From Caldatribacterium sp964426875 (GTDB lineage: Bacteria; Atribacterota; Atribacteria; Atribacterales; Caldatribacteriaceae): a stretch of 64,000 nucleotides of DNA. The stretch covers positions 124,001 to 188,000 of the forward strand of contig CAYRSB010000001.1 of assembly GCA_964426875.1 (NCBI GenBank), in the 5' to 3' direction. Made by a program: the position numbers and the translations under genes. Of this stretch, positions 34,062 to 42,573 are shown piece by piece. The notes beneath the pieces are model-generated. The model did no database searches, was not told the DNA's origin, and worked only from the letters and a program-made list of their open reading frames with translations. Numbering within the stretch: the first letter of the stretch is position 1; each line of letters starts with the position of its first letter.

Positions 34062-35186
34062 GTGAAAAAATTTCTTTTTGTTGCCTTCTTGTGTGTAGGT
34101 CTTGTTCTGGGGAGTGTGGCTTTTGCAGAAGAGGAAGTTGTCCGTGTCGGGGCAAATCTTGAGATGACCGGAGCGGTAGCAGCTTATGGACAGATGATCT
34201 GGGAGGGAATCAATCTCGTCCGGGAAATCATTGGTGATGTGGTAGCAGGCAAAAAATTGGAGCTTGTCCTCGTGGACAACAAGAGCGACAAGGTAGAGGC
34301 AGCTAATGCCACGACCCGCCTCATCGACAAGGAGAAGATTGTAGCTATCATCGGTCCAGCCATAAGTGGAAATATGCTCGCTGCAGGGCCAATCTGCGAG
34401 GAAAGGCAGGTTCCCATTATTTCTGCTACGGCTACAAATCCTCTTGTGACTCAAGGAAAGAAATTTGTCTTCCGAGCCTGCTTCCTGGACCCCTACCAGG
34501 CGGCGGCGGCAGCTGAGTTTGCCCGCAAGGACCTCAAGGCAGAGACGGTGGCCATTCTTTCTGACATTGCTCAGGACTACTGTGTGGCCTTAGGAAACTT
34601 TTTCAAAGAGGAGTTTGAGAAGCGGGGCGGGAAGGTCGTTGTAGAGCAAAACTGTAAGACTGGAGACCAGGATTTCTCTGCGCAGCTCACTACAATCATC
34701 AATGCCAACCCTGATCTCCTCTATGTTCCTAACTACTATACGGAGATCGCTCTCATCTGCCGTCAAGCCCGGGACTTGGGGTATGAAGGTATCATTCTCT
34801 CTGCCGACGGGGCCGACGCCCCGGAACTCTTCAGTGTGGGTGGAGATGCGGTAGAAGGACTCTATCACACTGCCATCTGGGATGCCACCAAGGGTTTGAA
34901 TGATATCGGACAGAAGTACATTGACCTCTATAAGCAGAAGTTTGGGAAGGACCCCAACATGTTCGGTGCACTAGGAGCCGATGCTTACCTCATTCTTGTA
35001 AACGCCATTGAGCGAGCAGGATCCCTCGATTCGGTGAAAATCCGAGAGGCTATCGAGGACACCGAAAACCTCGACGTGGTCACCGGGAAGGTGACGATTG
35101 AAAACGGTGATGCTATAAAACCTGTGGTGGTAAGGAAAGTTGAGGGTGGTAATTTCGTCTTTGTCAAGACGGTGGCGGTGGAGTAG
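34062..35186 (+). CDS. ABC transporter substrate-binding protein, branched-chain amino acid type
   Basis: 374 residues. A signal peptide (KKFLFVAFLCVGLVLGSVAFA) is followed by VVRVGANLEMTGAVAAYG, LVLVDNKSD, AIIGPAISGNMLA and TATNPLVTQGKKFVFRACF, the LivJ/LivK-type periplasmic-binding fold. No lipobox cysteine is seen, so the protein may be released or tethered otherwise. GTG 34062 is preferred because AAGGAGG lies seven bases before it; ATG 34056 abuts that site. The ligand is probably a hydrophobic amino acid or amide, not determinable here. A strong hairpin follows. Confidence 0.92.
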   Translation: MKKFLFVAFLCVGLVLGSVAFAEEEVVRVGANLEMTGAVAAYGQMIWEGINLVREIIGDVVAGKKLELVLVDNKSDKVEAANATTRLIDKEKIVAIIGPAISGNMLAAGPICEERQVPIISATATNPLVTQGKKFVFRACFLDPYQAAAAAEFARKDLKAETVAILSDIAQDYCVALGNFFKEEFEKRGGKVVVEQNCKTGDQDFSAQLTTIINANPDLLYVPNYYTEIALICRQARDLGYEGIILSADGADAPELFSVGGDAVEGLYHTAIWDATKGLNDIGQKYIDLYKQKFGKDPNMFGALGADAYLILVNAIERAGSLDSVKIREAIEDTENLDVVTGKVTIENGDAIKPVVVRKVEGGNFVFVKTVAVE

Positions 35187-35190
35187 CATA

Positions 35191-35225
35191 AAGGAGGGCC
35201 GGGACTCCCGGCCCTCCTTGTCTTT
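35191..35225 (+). terminator. Strong stem-loop between binding protein and permease genes
   Basis: AAGGAGGGCCGGG pairs with CCCGGCCCTCCTT around a three-base loop, giving a 13-bp stem followed by TGTCTTTC. It probably gives partial termination or protects the upstream mRNA, allowing more binding protein than permease. Confidence 0.6.
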
Positions 35226-35238
35226 CGAGGGGATTGCG

Positions 35239-36132
35239 ATGCACTGGACGGCCTTTTTCCAACAGCTTATGAATGGGGTATCAGTAGGGAGTCTGTATGC
35301 TCTCTTGGCCATTGGATACACCCTTGTCTACGGAATCCTGGGGCTCATCAACTTTGCCCACAGCGACGTCTTTATGTTGGGGACATACTTTGCCTTCTTC
35401 ATGATTGCCGTTTTTCTTCTTCCCTGGTGGCTTTCGGTTATTATCGGTATGGTTCTGTGTTCTTTGGTGGGGATGAGTATTGAACGGGTAGCATATCGAC
35501 CTCTGCGTAACGCCCCTCGGATATCGGCCCTCATTACTGCGGTGGGGGTGTCTTTTTTCATTGAGAATCTCGGTCTTGTTACTGTAGGAGCACGGCCAAA
35601 GGGATTTCCTCGTCCGGCACTCATGAAAAACGTCTACACTCTTTTAGGTGCCCGCATTCAGGGGGTGACTTTCTGGGTTCCGGTAATAAGCATTGCCATT
35701 CTTCTTGCTCTCTTTTACATCGTATACCGCACAAAGGTGGGTATGGCCATGCGGGCCGTTTCCCGGGACATGGAAACCACACGCCTTATGGGAGTCAATG
35801 TGGACCGTGTTATTCTTTACGCCTTTGCTCTGGGCTCGGCTTTGGCCGGAATTGGAGGAGTACTTTGGGCCTGTAAGTATCCTCAAATCAACCCCCTTAT
35901 GGGGATATTCCCCGGGTGGAAGGCCTTCACTGCGGCAGTGGTTGGGGGAATCGGCAACGTAGTGGGGGCAATGATTGGGGGGTTTATCATTGGTTTGGCG
36001 GAGATTCTAATTGTTGCCTTCTTTCCCGGGCTTACAGGTTACCGGGATGCCTTTGTCTTTACCATTCTCATTGTCTTTCTTCTTGTAAAACCGGGTGGCA
36101 TAATGGGTGAAGCTCTGAAGGAGAAGGTGTGA
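35239..36132 (+). CDS. livH: Branched-chain amino acid-type ABC permease LivH
   Basis: 297 residues, about eight membrane helices. VSVGSLYALLAIGYTLVYGILGLINFAH-type sequence at the N-terminus and RAVSRDMETTRLMGVNVDR (the cytoplasmic EAA-like loop) are LivH signatures. The ATG at 35239 follows GAGGGG; the frame extends upstream into the hairpin but that is not family sequence. It forms the membrane channel with LivM. Confidence 0.93.
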   Translation: MHWTAFFQQLMNGVSVGSLYALLAIGYTLVYGILGLINFAHSDVFMLGTYFAFFMIAVFLLPWWLSVIIGMVLCSLVGMSIERVAYRPLRNAPRISALITAVGVSFFIENLGLVTVGARPKGFPRPALMKNVYTLLGARIQGVTFWVPVISIAILLALFYIVYRTKVGMAMRAVSRDMETTRLMGVNVDRVILYAFALGSALAGIGGVLWACKYPQINPLMGIFPGWKAFTAAVVGGIGNVVGAMIGGFIIGLAEILIVAFFPGLTGYRDAFVFTILIVFLLVKPGGIMGEALKEKV

Positions 36133-37208
36133 CGGTGGAAAGAGACACGGTCTTTCGAGATCTTGTCCTCACGTTCATCCTTTTTGGTGTTTTAATGCTT
36201 GGTGTATTTTTGGCTGAGCGTCATCTTAACGCTTATCTCGTCAGAATCTTGAACACTGCCTGCATTTACATTGTGGCAGCCTCGGCGTATAACCTAGTGA
36301 ACGGAGTGACCGGGCAGTTCTCCTTAGGCCCCAACGCCTTTATGGCCATCGGGGGCTATACGGTAGCACTTCTTATGCTTCCTGTGGTTCAGAAAAAAGA
36401 GGTTTACTTTCTTCAGCCTCTCATTTGGCCCCTCAATACTTTTTCCTTCCCTCCCTCCCTTTTTCTCCTGGCTCTCCTTCTTGGAGGTCTCTTAGCAGCT
36501 TTTTTTGCCTTCCTCATCGGTGTTCCCACTCTTCGTCTGCGGGGAGATTATCTGGCTATCGCCACCTTTGGTTTTGGGGAAATTGTCATTGTTCTGGCCA
36601 ATAACCTTATTCCCCTAACAAACGGTGCCTTAGGGATCAAGGGAATTCCCGAGTATACGAACTTATGGTGGACGGCAAGCTGGGCTTTCTGGACAGTCTT
36701 TATTCTTAAGAACCTGGTGAACTCCAGTTTTGGCCGTGCTCTCAAGGCCATAAAGGAGAACGAGGTAGCTGCCGAGGCCATGGGAGTGAACCTCTTCCGT
36801 CACAAGCTCCTTGCGTTTGTCCTCAGCGGATTTTTTGCCGGGGTAGCGGGAGGGCTCTTTGTGACTCTTATCAGTACGGTTTCCCCTACTCTCTTCACCT
36901 TCGGCATGACCTTTAACCTTCTCATCATCATCGTTTTAGGAGGGTTGGGAAGTCTTACCGGGTCTACGGTGACGGCCATTCTTTTTGCTTTTCTTCAGGA
37001 GGTACTGCGTGATGTTGAGGCTCCACACAAAATCGGAGCATGGACTTTTCCAGGGATTCCAGGAATGCGCATGGTGGTTTTCTCGGTAATTTTGGTCATC
37101 CTCATGATCTTTTACCGGCGTGGTCTCTTTGGGCGAAGGGAGCTCTCTTGGGAGAGCCTTGTGCGTCTTTTTCAAGGGAGAAGGGAGGCCTATGTCCGAA
37201 CGGAGTGA
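36129..37208 (+). CDS. livM: Branched-chain amino acid-type ABC permease LivM
   Basis: 359 residues, about nine to ten membrane helices. YNLVNGVTGQFSLGPNAFMA, GVPTLRLRGDYLAIATFGFGE and RALKAIKENEVAAEAMGVN (coupling loop) match LivM. A GTG start overlaps the livH stop (GTGA). Confidence 0.93.
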   Translation: MTVERDTVFRDLVLTFILFGVLMLGVFLAERHLNAYLVRILNTACIYIVAASAYNLVNGVTGQFSLGPNAFMAIGGYTVALLMLPVVQKKEVYFLQPLIWPLNTFSFPPSLFLLALLLGGLLAAFFAFLIGVPTLRLRGDYLAIATFGFGEIVIVLANNLIPLTNGALGIKGIPEYTNLWWTASWAFWTVFILKNLVNSSFGRALKAIKENEVAAEAMGVNLFRHKLLAFVLSGFFAGVAGGLFVTLISTVSPTLFTFGMTFNLLIIIVLGGLGSLTGSTVTAILFAFLQEVLRDVEAPHKIGAWTFPGIPGMRMVVFSVILVILMIFYRRGLFGRRELSWESLVRLFQGRREAYVRTE

Positions 37209-37977
37209 GGTCCTCCGAATTGAGGGGATTACGATTGCTTTCGGTGGTCTTGTGGCGGTGAATGATTTCTCTCTCACCCTCTGGGAAGGGAACCTTGTAG
37301 GTCTTATCGGGCCTAATGGGGCCGGGAAGACTACGGTCTTCAATATCGTAAGCGGCCAGTATCTACCAAACAAAGGAAGGGTATTCTTCTATGGAAAGAA
37401 CATCACTGGGCTCTCTCCCGACCAGATCACTGCTTTGGGGATAGCCCGTACTTTTCAGAATATTCGTCTTTTTGGGAATCTCACGGTCCTTGAAAATGTT
37501 CTCGTGTCCTTTCATGTTCGCTTTCCCCATTCCTTTCTTGCTACCATGTTCTCTCTGCCCTCTACCTGGAGGACAGAGAAGGAACTTCGTCGGGAAGCCT
37601 TTGCCCTTCTTGAAGCAGTGGGTCTTTCTCGTGTGGCTCACGAGGAGGCACAGGTCTTGCCCTATGGAGAGCAGAGGCGTCTCGAGATTGCTCGAGCTTT
37701 GGCCGCAAAGCCAAAACTTCTTCTTTTGGATGAGCCGGCGGCAGGCATGAATCCTCAAGAGACGCTGGAACTTATGCGATTCATCCAACATATCCGGAAG
37801 GACTTTAGTCTTACTGTTCTTCTCATCGAGCACGACATGAGAGTGGTTATGGGGATTTGTGAGCGGGTGGCCGTCATGGATTTTGGCTTGAAAATTGCTG
37901 AGGGAACACCCGAGGAAATTCAAAAGGACCCACGGGTTATCGAAGCTTACCTGGGTGTAGGAGCGAAAACGGCGTGA
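37192..37977 (+). CDS. livG: Branched-chain amino acid-type ABC ATPase LivG
   Basis: 261 residues. GPNGAGKTT (Walker A), LPYGEQRRLEIARALAAKP (signature) and LLLDEPAAGMNPQE (Walker B) are complete, and IARTFQNIRLFGNLTVLENV is LivG-specific. It energises transport together with LivF. The ATG at 37192 overlaps the end of livM. Confidence 0.95.
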   Translation: MSERSEVLRIEGITIAFGGLVAVNDFSLTLWEGNLVGLIGPNGAGKTTVFNIVSGQYLPNKGRVFFYGKNITGLSPDQITALGIARTFQNIRLFGNLTVLENVLVSFHVRFPHSFLATMFSLPSTWRTEKELRREAFALLEAVGLSRVAHEEAQVLPYGEQRRLEIARALAAKPKLLLLDEPAAGMNPQETLELMRFIQHIRKDFSLTVLLIEHDMRVVMGICERVAVMDFGLKIAEGTPEEIQKDPRVIEAYLGVGAKTA

Positions 37978-38696
37978 GGGATGATATTGTTTTACACATT
38001 GAGAATCTGCACGTCTTTTATGGGGGGATTCATGCCCTTAAGGGAATAACTCTTTCCGTTCCGCGGGGGACAATTGTAGCTCTCATCGGGGCTAACGGAG
38101 CCGGAAAGAGTACAACCTTGAGAACCGTATCCGGTCTTGTTCGGGCAAGGGAGGGAAAGATTTTCCTTGAAGAGAATGACATAACCGAAGAACCCCCACA
38201 TCACATTGTGGAAATGGGGGTGGCCATGGTCCCGGAAGGACGAAGAATTTTCCCCAATCTCACCGTTATGGAAAATCTTCTTCTTGGAGCGTACACCCGT
38301 CGGGATCACCAGGGGATGAAAAAAGACTTGGAATGGATCTTTTCCCTCTTCCCTCGTCTTAAAGAAAGGACCTGGCAAAAAGGAGGAACGCTGAGTGGGG
38401 GAGAACAACAGATGCTTGCCGTTGCCCGAGCTTTGATGTCCCGTCCCAGACTCCTCATGATGGATGAACCGTCCCTGGGTCTTGCTCCACTCCTCGTGCG
38501 AGAGATCTTCGACATTATCCGGGAACTTCTGCAGAGTGGAGTGACTATTCTTCTCATCGAGCAGAACGCGAAGGCTGCTCTCGAAATAGCCCATTATGCG
38601 TATGTTCTTGAGACGGGCCGTATCACTCTCCAGGGAGAGGGGAGAAAGCTTCTCGAGGATGAGCGAGTGCGCAAGGCATACCTTGGAGAAGAATGA
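37974..38696 (+). CDS. livF: Branched-chain amino acid-type ABC ATPase LivF
   Basis: 240 residues. GANGAGKSTTLRT (Walker A), LSGGEQQMLAVARALMSRP (signature), LLMMDEPSLGLAP (Walker B) and MVPEGRRIFPNLTVMENLL identify LivF. GTG start overlapping the livG stop (GTGA). Confidence 0.95.
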   Translation: MRDDIVLHIENLHVFYGGIHALKGITLSVPRGTIVALIGANGAGKSTTLRTVSGLVRAREGKIFLEENDITEEPPHHIVEMGVAMVPEGRRIFPNLTVMENLLLGAYTRRDHQGMKKDLEWIFSLFPRLKERTWQKGGTLSGGEQQMLAVARALMSRPRLLMMDEPSLGLAPLLVREIFDIIRELLQSGVTILLIEQNAKAALEIAHYAYVLETGRITLQGEGRKLLEDERVRKAYLGEE

Positions 38697-38708
38697 GGGG
38701 GTGGAGAC

Positions 38709-38912
38709 ATGGAAGTACGCGGAGAATACCGCGACAAGGGCATGCAGGAAGTGTACGAGATGCCCTTTGAGGAAAGAGTGGTTCGGTGGCCCTGGATCAT
38801 GGACAAAAGAATCCGCCGAAGATACATCACAAAAGAGGAAGAAGAAGCCTATATGGCCGAACTTATGTGTCTTAAGTGTGGAAAACCCTGTGGGGGAACC
38901 TGTGGTGGATGA
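38709..38912 (+). CDS. Small Cys-motif protein of unknown function
   Basis: 67 residues. The N-terminal part is charged (EVRGEYRDKGMQEVYEMPFE), and the end CLKCGKPCGGTCGG has four cysteines spaced C-x2-C-x3-C-x3-C, suitable for zinc or another metal. It starts 12 bases after livF behind GGGGGTGG, so it is probably the last gene of that operon. I do not recognise a family. It ends three bases before the convergent larC. Confidence 0.6.
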   Translation: MEVRGEYRDKGMQEVYEMPFEERVVRWPWIMDKRIRRRYITKEEEEAYMAELMCLKCGKPCGGTCGG

Positions 38913-38915
38913 CTA

Positions 38916-40106
38916 CTACCTTTTAGCGCGTTCCGGGAAAGCCTCGTTTTCCTCTGGAATGCTTTTTGTGAGCTCCCTTATGACCTCAAAGAGGGGGAGG
39001 TGATACAAAGAGGCAATCCTTTTGCAATCCTCGTACTCGGGGAAAATGTATTTTCTCCCTCCTTTGTGCACGGCTTTTCCCCTCACCTCCCCCCATGGCG
39101 TCATGAAAGATATGTTTTGGCGAGGCAATGCCCACTTGGTTACCTCGTATTCCCTAAGACCTAAGGTGGTAGTCTCTTCAAAAAGGAGATTTCGGAGACG
39201 AGAAACTGAAGGGGGTGTAGCAAGAACGGAAACCATGAAGGCTGGACGTTGCTTTTTCATGTAGATGGGTGTCACGAAAACGTCCAGGGCTCCTGCTTCG
39301 AAGAGACGTTCGGTGAGATATCCGATAACTTGGGGAGACACATCATCGATGTTTGTTTCCAGAACAATGTTTTTCTCTTGGGTAGTGGTTTCTTCTTTTT
39401 CTCCCAGAATTGCCCGAAGGACATTGGGTAGGGAGTAGTCTTTTGTCCCTGCACCATATCCGATTCTCTCCACAATCATCTGGGGACAGGAACCAAAAGA
39501 ACATACCAGGCTCCTCGCAAGCGCTGCCCCGGTTGGGGTGGTCAGTTCTCCCTCTTCCTGTCCCAAGTATATGGGAACCCCCTTGAGAAGCTCGAGGGTA
39601 GCCGGGGCCGGAACGGGCAAAACTCCATGAGTGGTGTGTACAAGCCCTCTTCCTGTGGGAAGAGGGGAAGAATAAACTGTCCTAACTCCTAAGAGCTCGA
39701 GTCCATAGATTACCCCCACGACGTCCACCAATGTGTCTGCACCACCTACCTCATGGAGGTGCACCTCTTGGGAGGGGATACCATGTATCTTTCCTTCAGC
39801 TTCGGCAATTTTTTGAACGACGCTTGAAGCCCTTTCTTTCAAAGTTTCAGGTGCAGAGCCCCTCCAGAGGAGATCAAGGAGTTCTTTACTTGAGCGAGCA
39901 GGAGGGGGATGAGGCTCGAAGACGTCCACCTTTGTTGCTGTGATGCCTCCTTTTTTGACCCGCTTGACCGCCATCTCGAAAGGGAGGGGCACGAAGTTCT
40001 TCAAAGTCGTAACGAAAGAATCCATCTCTATTCCAAGGTCTAGAAGGGCTCCAAGAAACATATCGCCGCTTATTCCAGAAAAACAGTCAAGGTAGAGAAT
40101 CCTCAT
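38916..40106 (-). CDS. larC: Nickel-pincer cofactor biosynthesis protein LarC
   Basis: 396 residues. ILYLDCFSGISGDMFLGALLDLG at the N-terminus is the LarC (DUF111) hallmark, with EVHLHEVGGADTLVD and TPTGAALAR later and a C-terminal domain with ETNIDDVSPQVIGYLTERLF. LarC inserts nickel into the pyridinium bis-thiocarboxylate cofactor used by lactate racemase and related LarA-type enzymes. Here it is one uninterrupted frame, unlike Lactobacillus plantarum where LarC depends on a programmed frameshift. It overlaps larB by four bases (ATGA). Confidence 0.93.
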   Translation of the reverse strand: MRILYLDCFSGISGDMFLGALLDLGIEMDSFVTTLKNFVPLPFEMAVKRVKKGGITATKVDVFEPHPPPARSSKELLDLLWRGSAPETLKERASSVVQKIAEAEGKIHGIPSQEVHLHEVGGADTLVDVVGVIYGLELLGVRTVYSSPLPTGRGLVHTTHGVLPVPAPATLELLKGVPIYLGQEEGELTTPTGAALARSLVCSFGSCPQMIVERIGYGAGTKDYSLPNVLRAILGEKEETTTQEKNIVLETNIDDVSPQVIGYLTERLFEAGALDVFVTPIYMKKQRPAFMVSVLATPPSVSRLRNLLFEETTTLGLREYEVTKWALPRQNISFMTPWGEVRGKAVHKGGRKYIFPEYEDCKRIASLYHLPLFEVIRELTKSIPEENEAFPERAKR

Positions 40107-40858
40107 AATCTCTCTCCTTCAGCCAGTCGGTTTATGAGGTGGGCGATGAAGCCCGCACCAAAGCCGTTGTCGATGTTCACCACGGCCATGCCTGGAGCAC
40201 AGCTTGAGAGCATAGAAAGAAGTGGAGCCAGTCCTCCAAGGTGTGCCCCATATCCGATGCTTGTAGGTACAGCAATGACCGGGACCTCTACGATGCCAGC
40301 CACAACGCTAGGCAGAGCTCCTTCCATTCCTGCAACGGCTATCACCACATTGGCATCTTTGAAAACGGAAAGGGAAGCAAAGAGCCGATGAATTCCTGCT
40401 ACGCCTACATCGAACAACCGCTCCACAAAGTTCCCGGCAATTTCTGCAGTACAGGCTGCTTCTTCGGCAACAGGGATGTCTGCCGTGCCTCCGGTGACCA
40501 CTACAATTTTGCCTCTCTTTGGTTGGGGTTCCCGCTCGGCAAAGACAAGAGATGCCAGAGGGTTGAAGGAAAGGAAAGGTAAGTGCTGTAGGAGAAATTC
40601 ATAAATTTCCTGATCTGCCCGGGTAAGGAGAAAGTTCGGGGCTCGTTCTGCCAGATTCTTGGCAATGGCAAGGAGGTGTTCCCGACTCTTTCCGGGGCAA
40701 TACACCACCTCGGGAAGACCCTTGCGTAGGTTCCGGTGGTGATCGACTTTGGCAAAGCCGAGGTCCTCAAAAGGCAGCCCCTTGAGGATCTCATAGGCCT
40801 TTTGGGGCATTATCTCTCTTTTCCACAATTTTTCAAGAATTTCTTGAATATTCATCAT
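40103..40858 (-). CDS. larB: Nickel-pincer cofactor biosynthesis protein LarB
   Basis: 251 residues. VVVTGGTADIPVAEEAACTA, GVAGIHRLFA, VAGMEGALPSVVAGI and PTSIGYGAHLGGLAPLLSML match LarB, a PurE-like carboxylase/hydrolase acting on nicotinic acid adenine dinucleotide in the first step of the cofactor pathway. ATG codons at 40858 and 40855 are adjacent; either may be used. LarE, LarA and the nickel-pincer client enzyme are not in the window. Confidence 0.93.
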   Translation of the reverse strand: MMNIQEILEKLWKREIMPQKAYEILKGLPFEDLGFAKVDHHRNLRKGLPEVVYCPGKSREHLLAIAKNLAERAPNFLLTRADQEIYEFLLQHLPFLSFNPLASLVFAEREPQPKRGKIVVVTGGTADIPVAEEAACTAEIAGNFVERLFDVGVAGIHRLFASLSVFKDANVVIAVAGMEGALPSVVAGIVEVPVIAVPTSIGYGAHLGGLAPLLSMLSSCAPGMAVVNIDNGFGAGFIAHLINRLAEGERL

Positions 40859-40872
40859 TGCCACTTCTCTCC

Positions 40873-41385
40873 CTAATAGCAGATACCTGATGAACAATTG
40901 TCATTTCTTCCCTTTCTGGAAGATTGGGCGGTTTTATAAGAAGTTATGAAAGACTGGAGAGTCTCAAAAGAAAAGCTCCCCTTTTCTTGGTAGAGTACCT
41001 TTCCCTCAGAGTTGACCAGAAAGAGAGCGGGGGTTTCCCAGATTCCCAGAAGGGCGGGAAGTAAGGGATGAGCAAAATAGATGGTGAAGCGTCCAGATAG
41101 GGAATCCTCAAGACGTCGAACATCTCGAAAGTCACATTGTAAGCACACGGGGTAGAGAGGAATTTTCCCTTCCTCCAAGATTTTGCTCAATCGCGAGAGG
41201 TCCACAAGACAGGAAAGGCATGCGGGATCGACGAAGAAGAGGGCGGTGAGACTCTTGGGGTAGAAAGGTATCTCCTCACCCTTCAAGGTATAGAGGTTGA
41301 AGGGGGGAAGTTTTCGTATTGATGACCAGCTCAAGGAAGTAAAAAGAAGCACAAAAAGGATTGCTATTGCAATTCCTTTTCTCAT
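40873..41385 (-). CDS. Exported thioredoxin-like protein
   Basis: 170 residues. The N-terminal hydrophobic segment (GIAIAILFVLLFTSLSWS) is a signal peptide or anchor. VDPACLSCLVDLSRL places a CxxC pair (CLSC) after a beta-strand, as in thioredoxin/TlpA-like proteins, and TPALFLVNSEGKVLYQEKG has the cis-proline before the last strands. Two further cysteines lie in the C-terminal CSSGIC. It probably handles thiol redox outside the cytoplasm. Its ATG overlaps the stop of the small upstream secreted protein (ATGA), and larB follows 14 bases later. Confidence 0.72.
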   Translation of the reverse strand: MRKGIAIAILFVLLFTSLSWSSIRKLPPFNLYTLKGEEIPFYPKSLTALFFVDPACLSCLVDLSRLSKILEEGKIPLYPVCLQCDFRDVRRLEDSLSGRFTIYFAHPLLPALLGIWETPALFLVNSEGKVLYQEKGSFSFETLQSFITSYKTAQSSRKGRNDNCSSGICY

Positions 41386-41588
41386 GGTTTGTCTCCCTGC
41401 TCACAGAAGGAAGGGGAGGGGGGAAAGTAAGGCCTCGTCTCTCTCGTGAGGAAACAAGAGAACACTCTACCCTTTACGGTTGCGAAAGCATGCTGTGTGT
41501 GGTTCCAAAGAAAAGCTCCCTCGGCCTGGGCTACCTCAGTGGGTAAAAGGGCGAAAAACCCAAAGACCAGGATGGACAGCGACGTCAT
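41382..41588 (-). CDS. Small secreted protein of unknown function
   Basis: 68 residues. MTSLSILVFGFFALLPTEVA is a likely signal peptide with cleavage near QAEG, leaving about 45 residues (GAFLWNHTQHAFATVKGRVF, then two cysteines). GGAAGG precedes the ATG with good spacing. The stop overlaps the start of the thioredoxin-like gene, so it is probably its partner or substrate. A longer upstream frame is not supported. No family recognised. Confidence 0.5.
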   Translation of the reverse strand: MTSLSILVFGFFALLPTEVAQAEGAFLWNHTQHAFATVKGRVFSCFLTRETRPYFPPSPSFCEQGDKP

Positions 41589-41626
41589 TTCTTTCCTTCC
41601 TCTGAGTTTTTGTCTTTCGGAGATAG

Positions 41627-41632
41627 TATAAT
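41627..41632 (+). promoter_or_regulatory. TATAAT -10 box directly before the kinase-like fusion gene
   Basis: A perfect TATAAT with no good -35. The predicted transcription start falls close to the GTG at 41641, so that start would be leaderless or nearly so. Confidence 0.4.
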
Positions 41633-41640
41633 AGAAGCCG

Positions 41641-42573
41641 GTGAATAGGGGAATGGGTAATTTTTCGGTTATTACGGTTTCTCGAGAGGTAGAGAGTTTG
41701 GGGGACGAAGTCGCTCTCCGTTTGGCGAAGAGGTTAGGATACGAATTCATTAACCGAGAGGAATGGGCAGCCATTCTTCGAGATCACGAAGGTACCCTCT
41801 CTCCAGATCCCCCTGAAGAAGAAAAAGAGAGAGAAGAATGGACTAAGGCAGTGGGTGAGCTTCTTCGAGAAATGGCTGAAAAACGAGCCTTCATACTTCT
41901 TGGAAGGGGAGGACAAAAGCTCCTTGCTCAGTGCCCTTTTGCCTTCCACCTACTTGTGGTCGCACCCGTTCCAGTGCGTCTTCGGCGGATTATGCAGCGC
42001 TATAAGCAGGACGAGGTCACTGCTTCGCGAATTCTTGCTGAGCAAGACAGGCAGAGGGAGAGATTCTTGCTTCGCTTCTTTGGGGTAGATTGGCGTAACC
42101 CTCTCCACTACCACCTTGTGGTCAATACTGCCTTCTATGACGTGGAAGAATCCTGTCAGCTTGTCCTTGAAGCCATGAAACGCACAAGTACCCCTTCTTT
42201 GGTAGAACAGGTTTCCTTTTTTGAGACGAGTGGCTTTATGGAAAGACCGGTTGTTTTTTCCCACCCCTCGGAAGAGGAGTTTGCCCGCATTCTCGATTTT
42301 TATGGCATCCGTTGGTTGTACGAACCACGGACCTTTCCTTTGGAGTGGGACAGTGAGGGGAATGTGGTGGAAGCCTTTGCACCGGATTTCTATCTCCCCG
42401 ACTTTGACCTTTTTGTTGAACTTACCACTCAAAAACAGAAACTCGTGTGGCGGAAAAACAGGAAAGTGAGAAAGCTCAAAGAGCTCTATCCGGAAGTGAG
42501 GATCAAGGTCATCTACGCTCGAGATTATGAACACATCCTGCGAAAGTTTGATCTTGAGGAAAACCATGGATGA
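41641..42573 (+). CDS. Cytidylate-kinase-like domain fused to a nuclease-like (PD-(D/E)XK-type) domain
   Basis: 310 residues. Residues about 5-195 (VITVSREVESLGDEVALRLA, FILLGRGGQKLLA, RLRRIMQRY) match the cytidylate-kinase-like family, although the canonical P-loop is replaced by SREVESLGD. Residues about 205-305 contain YEPRTFPLEW, APDFYLPDFDLFVELT and a lysine/arginine-rich helix, resembling the PD-(D/E)XK fold with E-x-T in place of E-x-K. I cannot assign an activity. The GTG at 41641 or ATG at 41653 may be the start. It overlaps hpt. Confidence 0.65.
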   Translation: MNRGMGNFSVITVSREVESLGDEVALRLAKRLGYEFINREEWAAILRDHEGTLSPDPPEEEKEREEWTKAVGELLREMAEKRAFILLGRGGQKLLAQCPFAFHLLVVAPVPVRLRRIMQRYKQDEVTASRILAEQDRQRERFLLRFFGVDWRNPLHYHLVVNTAFYDVEESCQLVLEAMKRTSTPSLVEQVSFFETSGFMERPVVFSHPSEEEFARILDFYGIRWLYEPRTFPLEWDSEGNVVEAFAPDFYLPDFDLFVELTTQKQKLVWRKNRKVRKLKELYPEVRIKVIYARDYEHILRKFDLEENHG

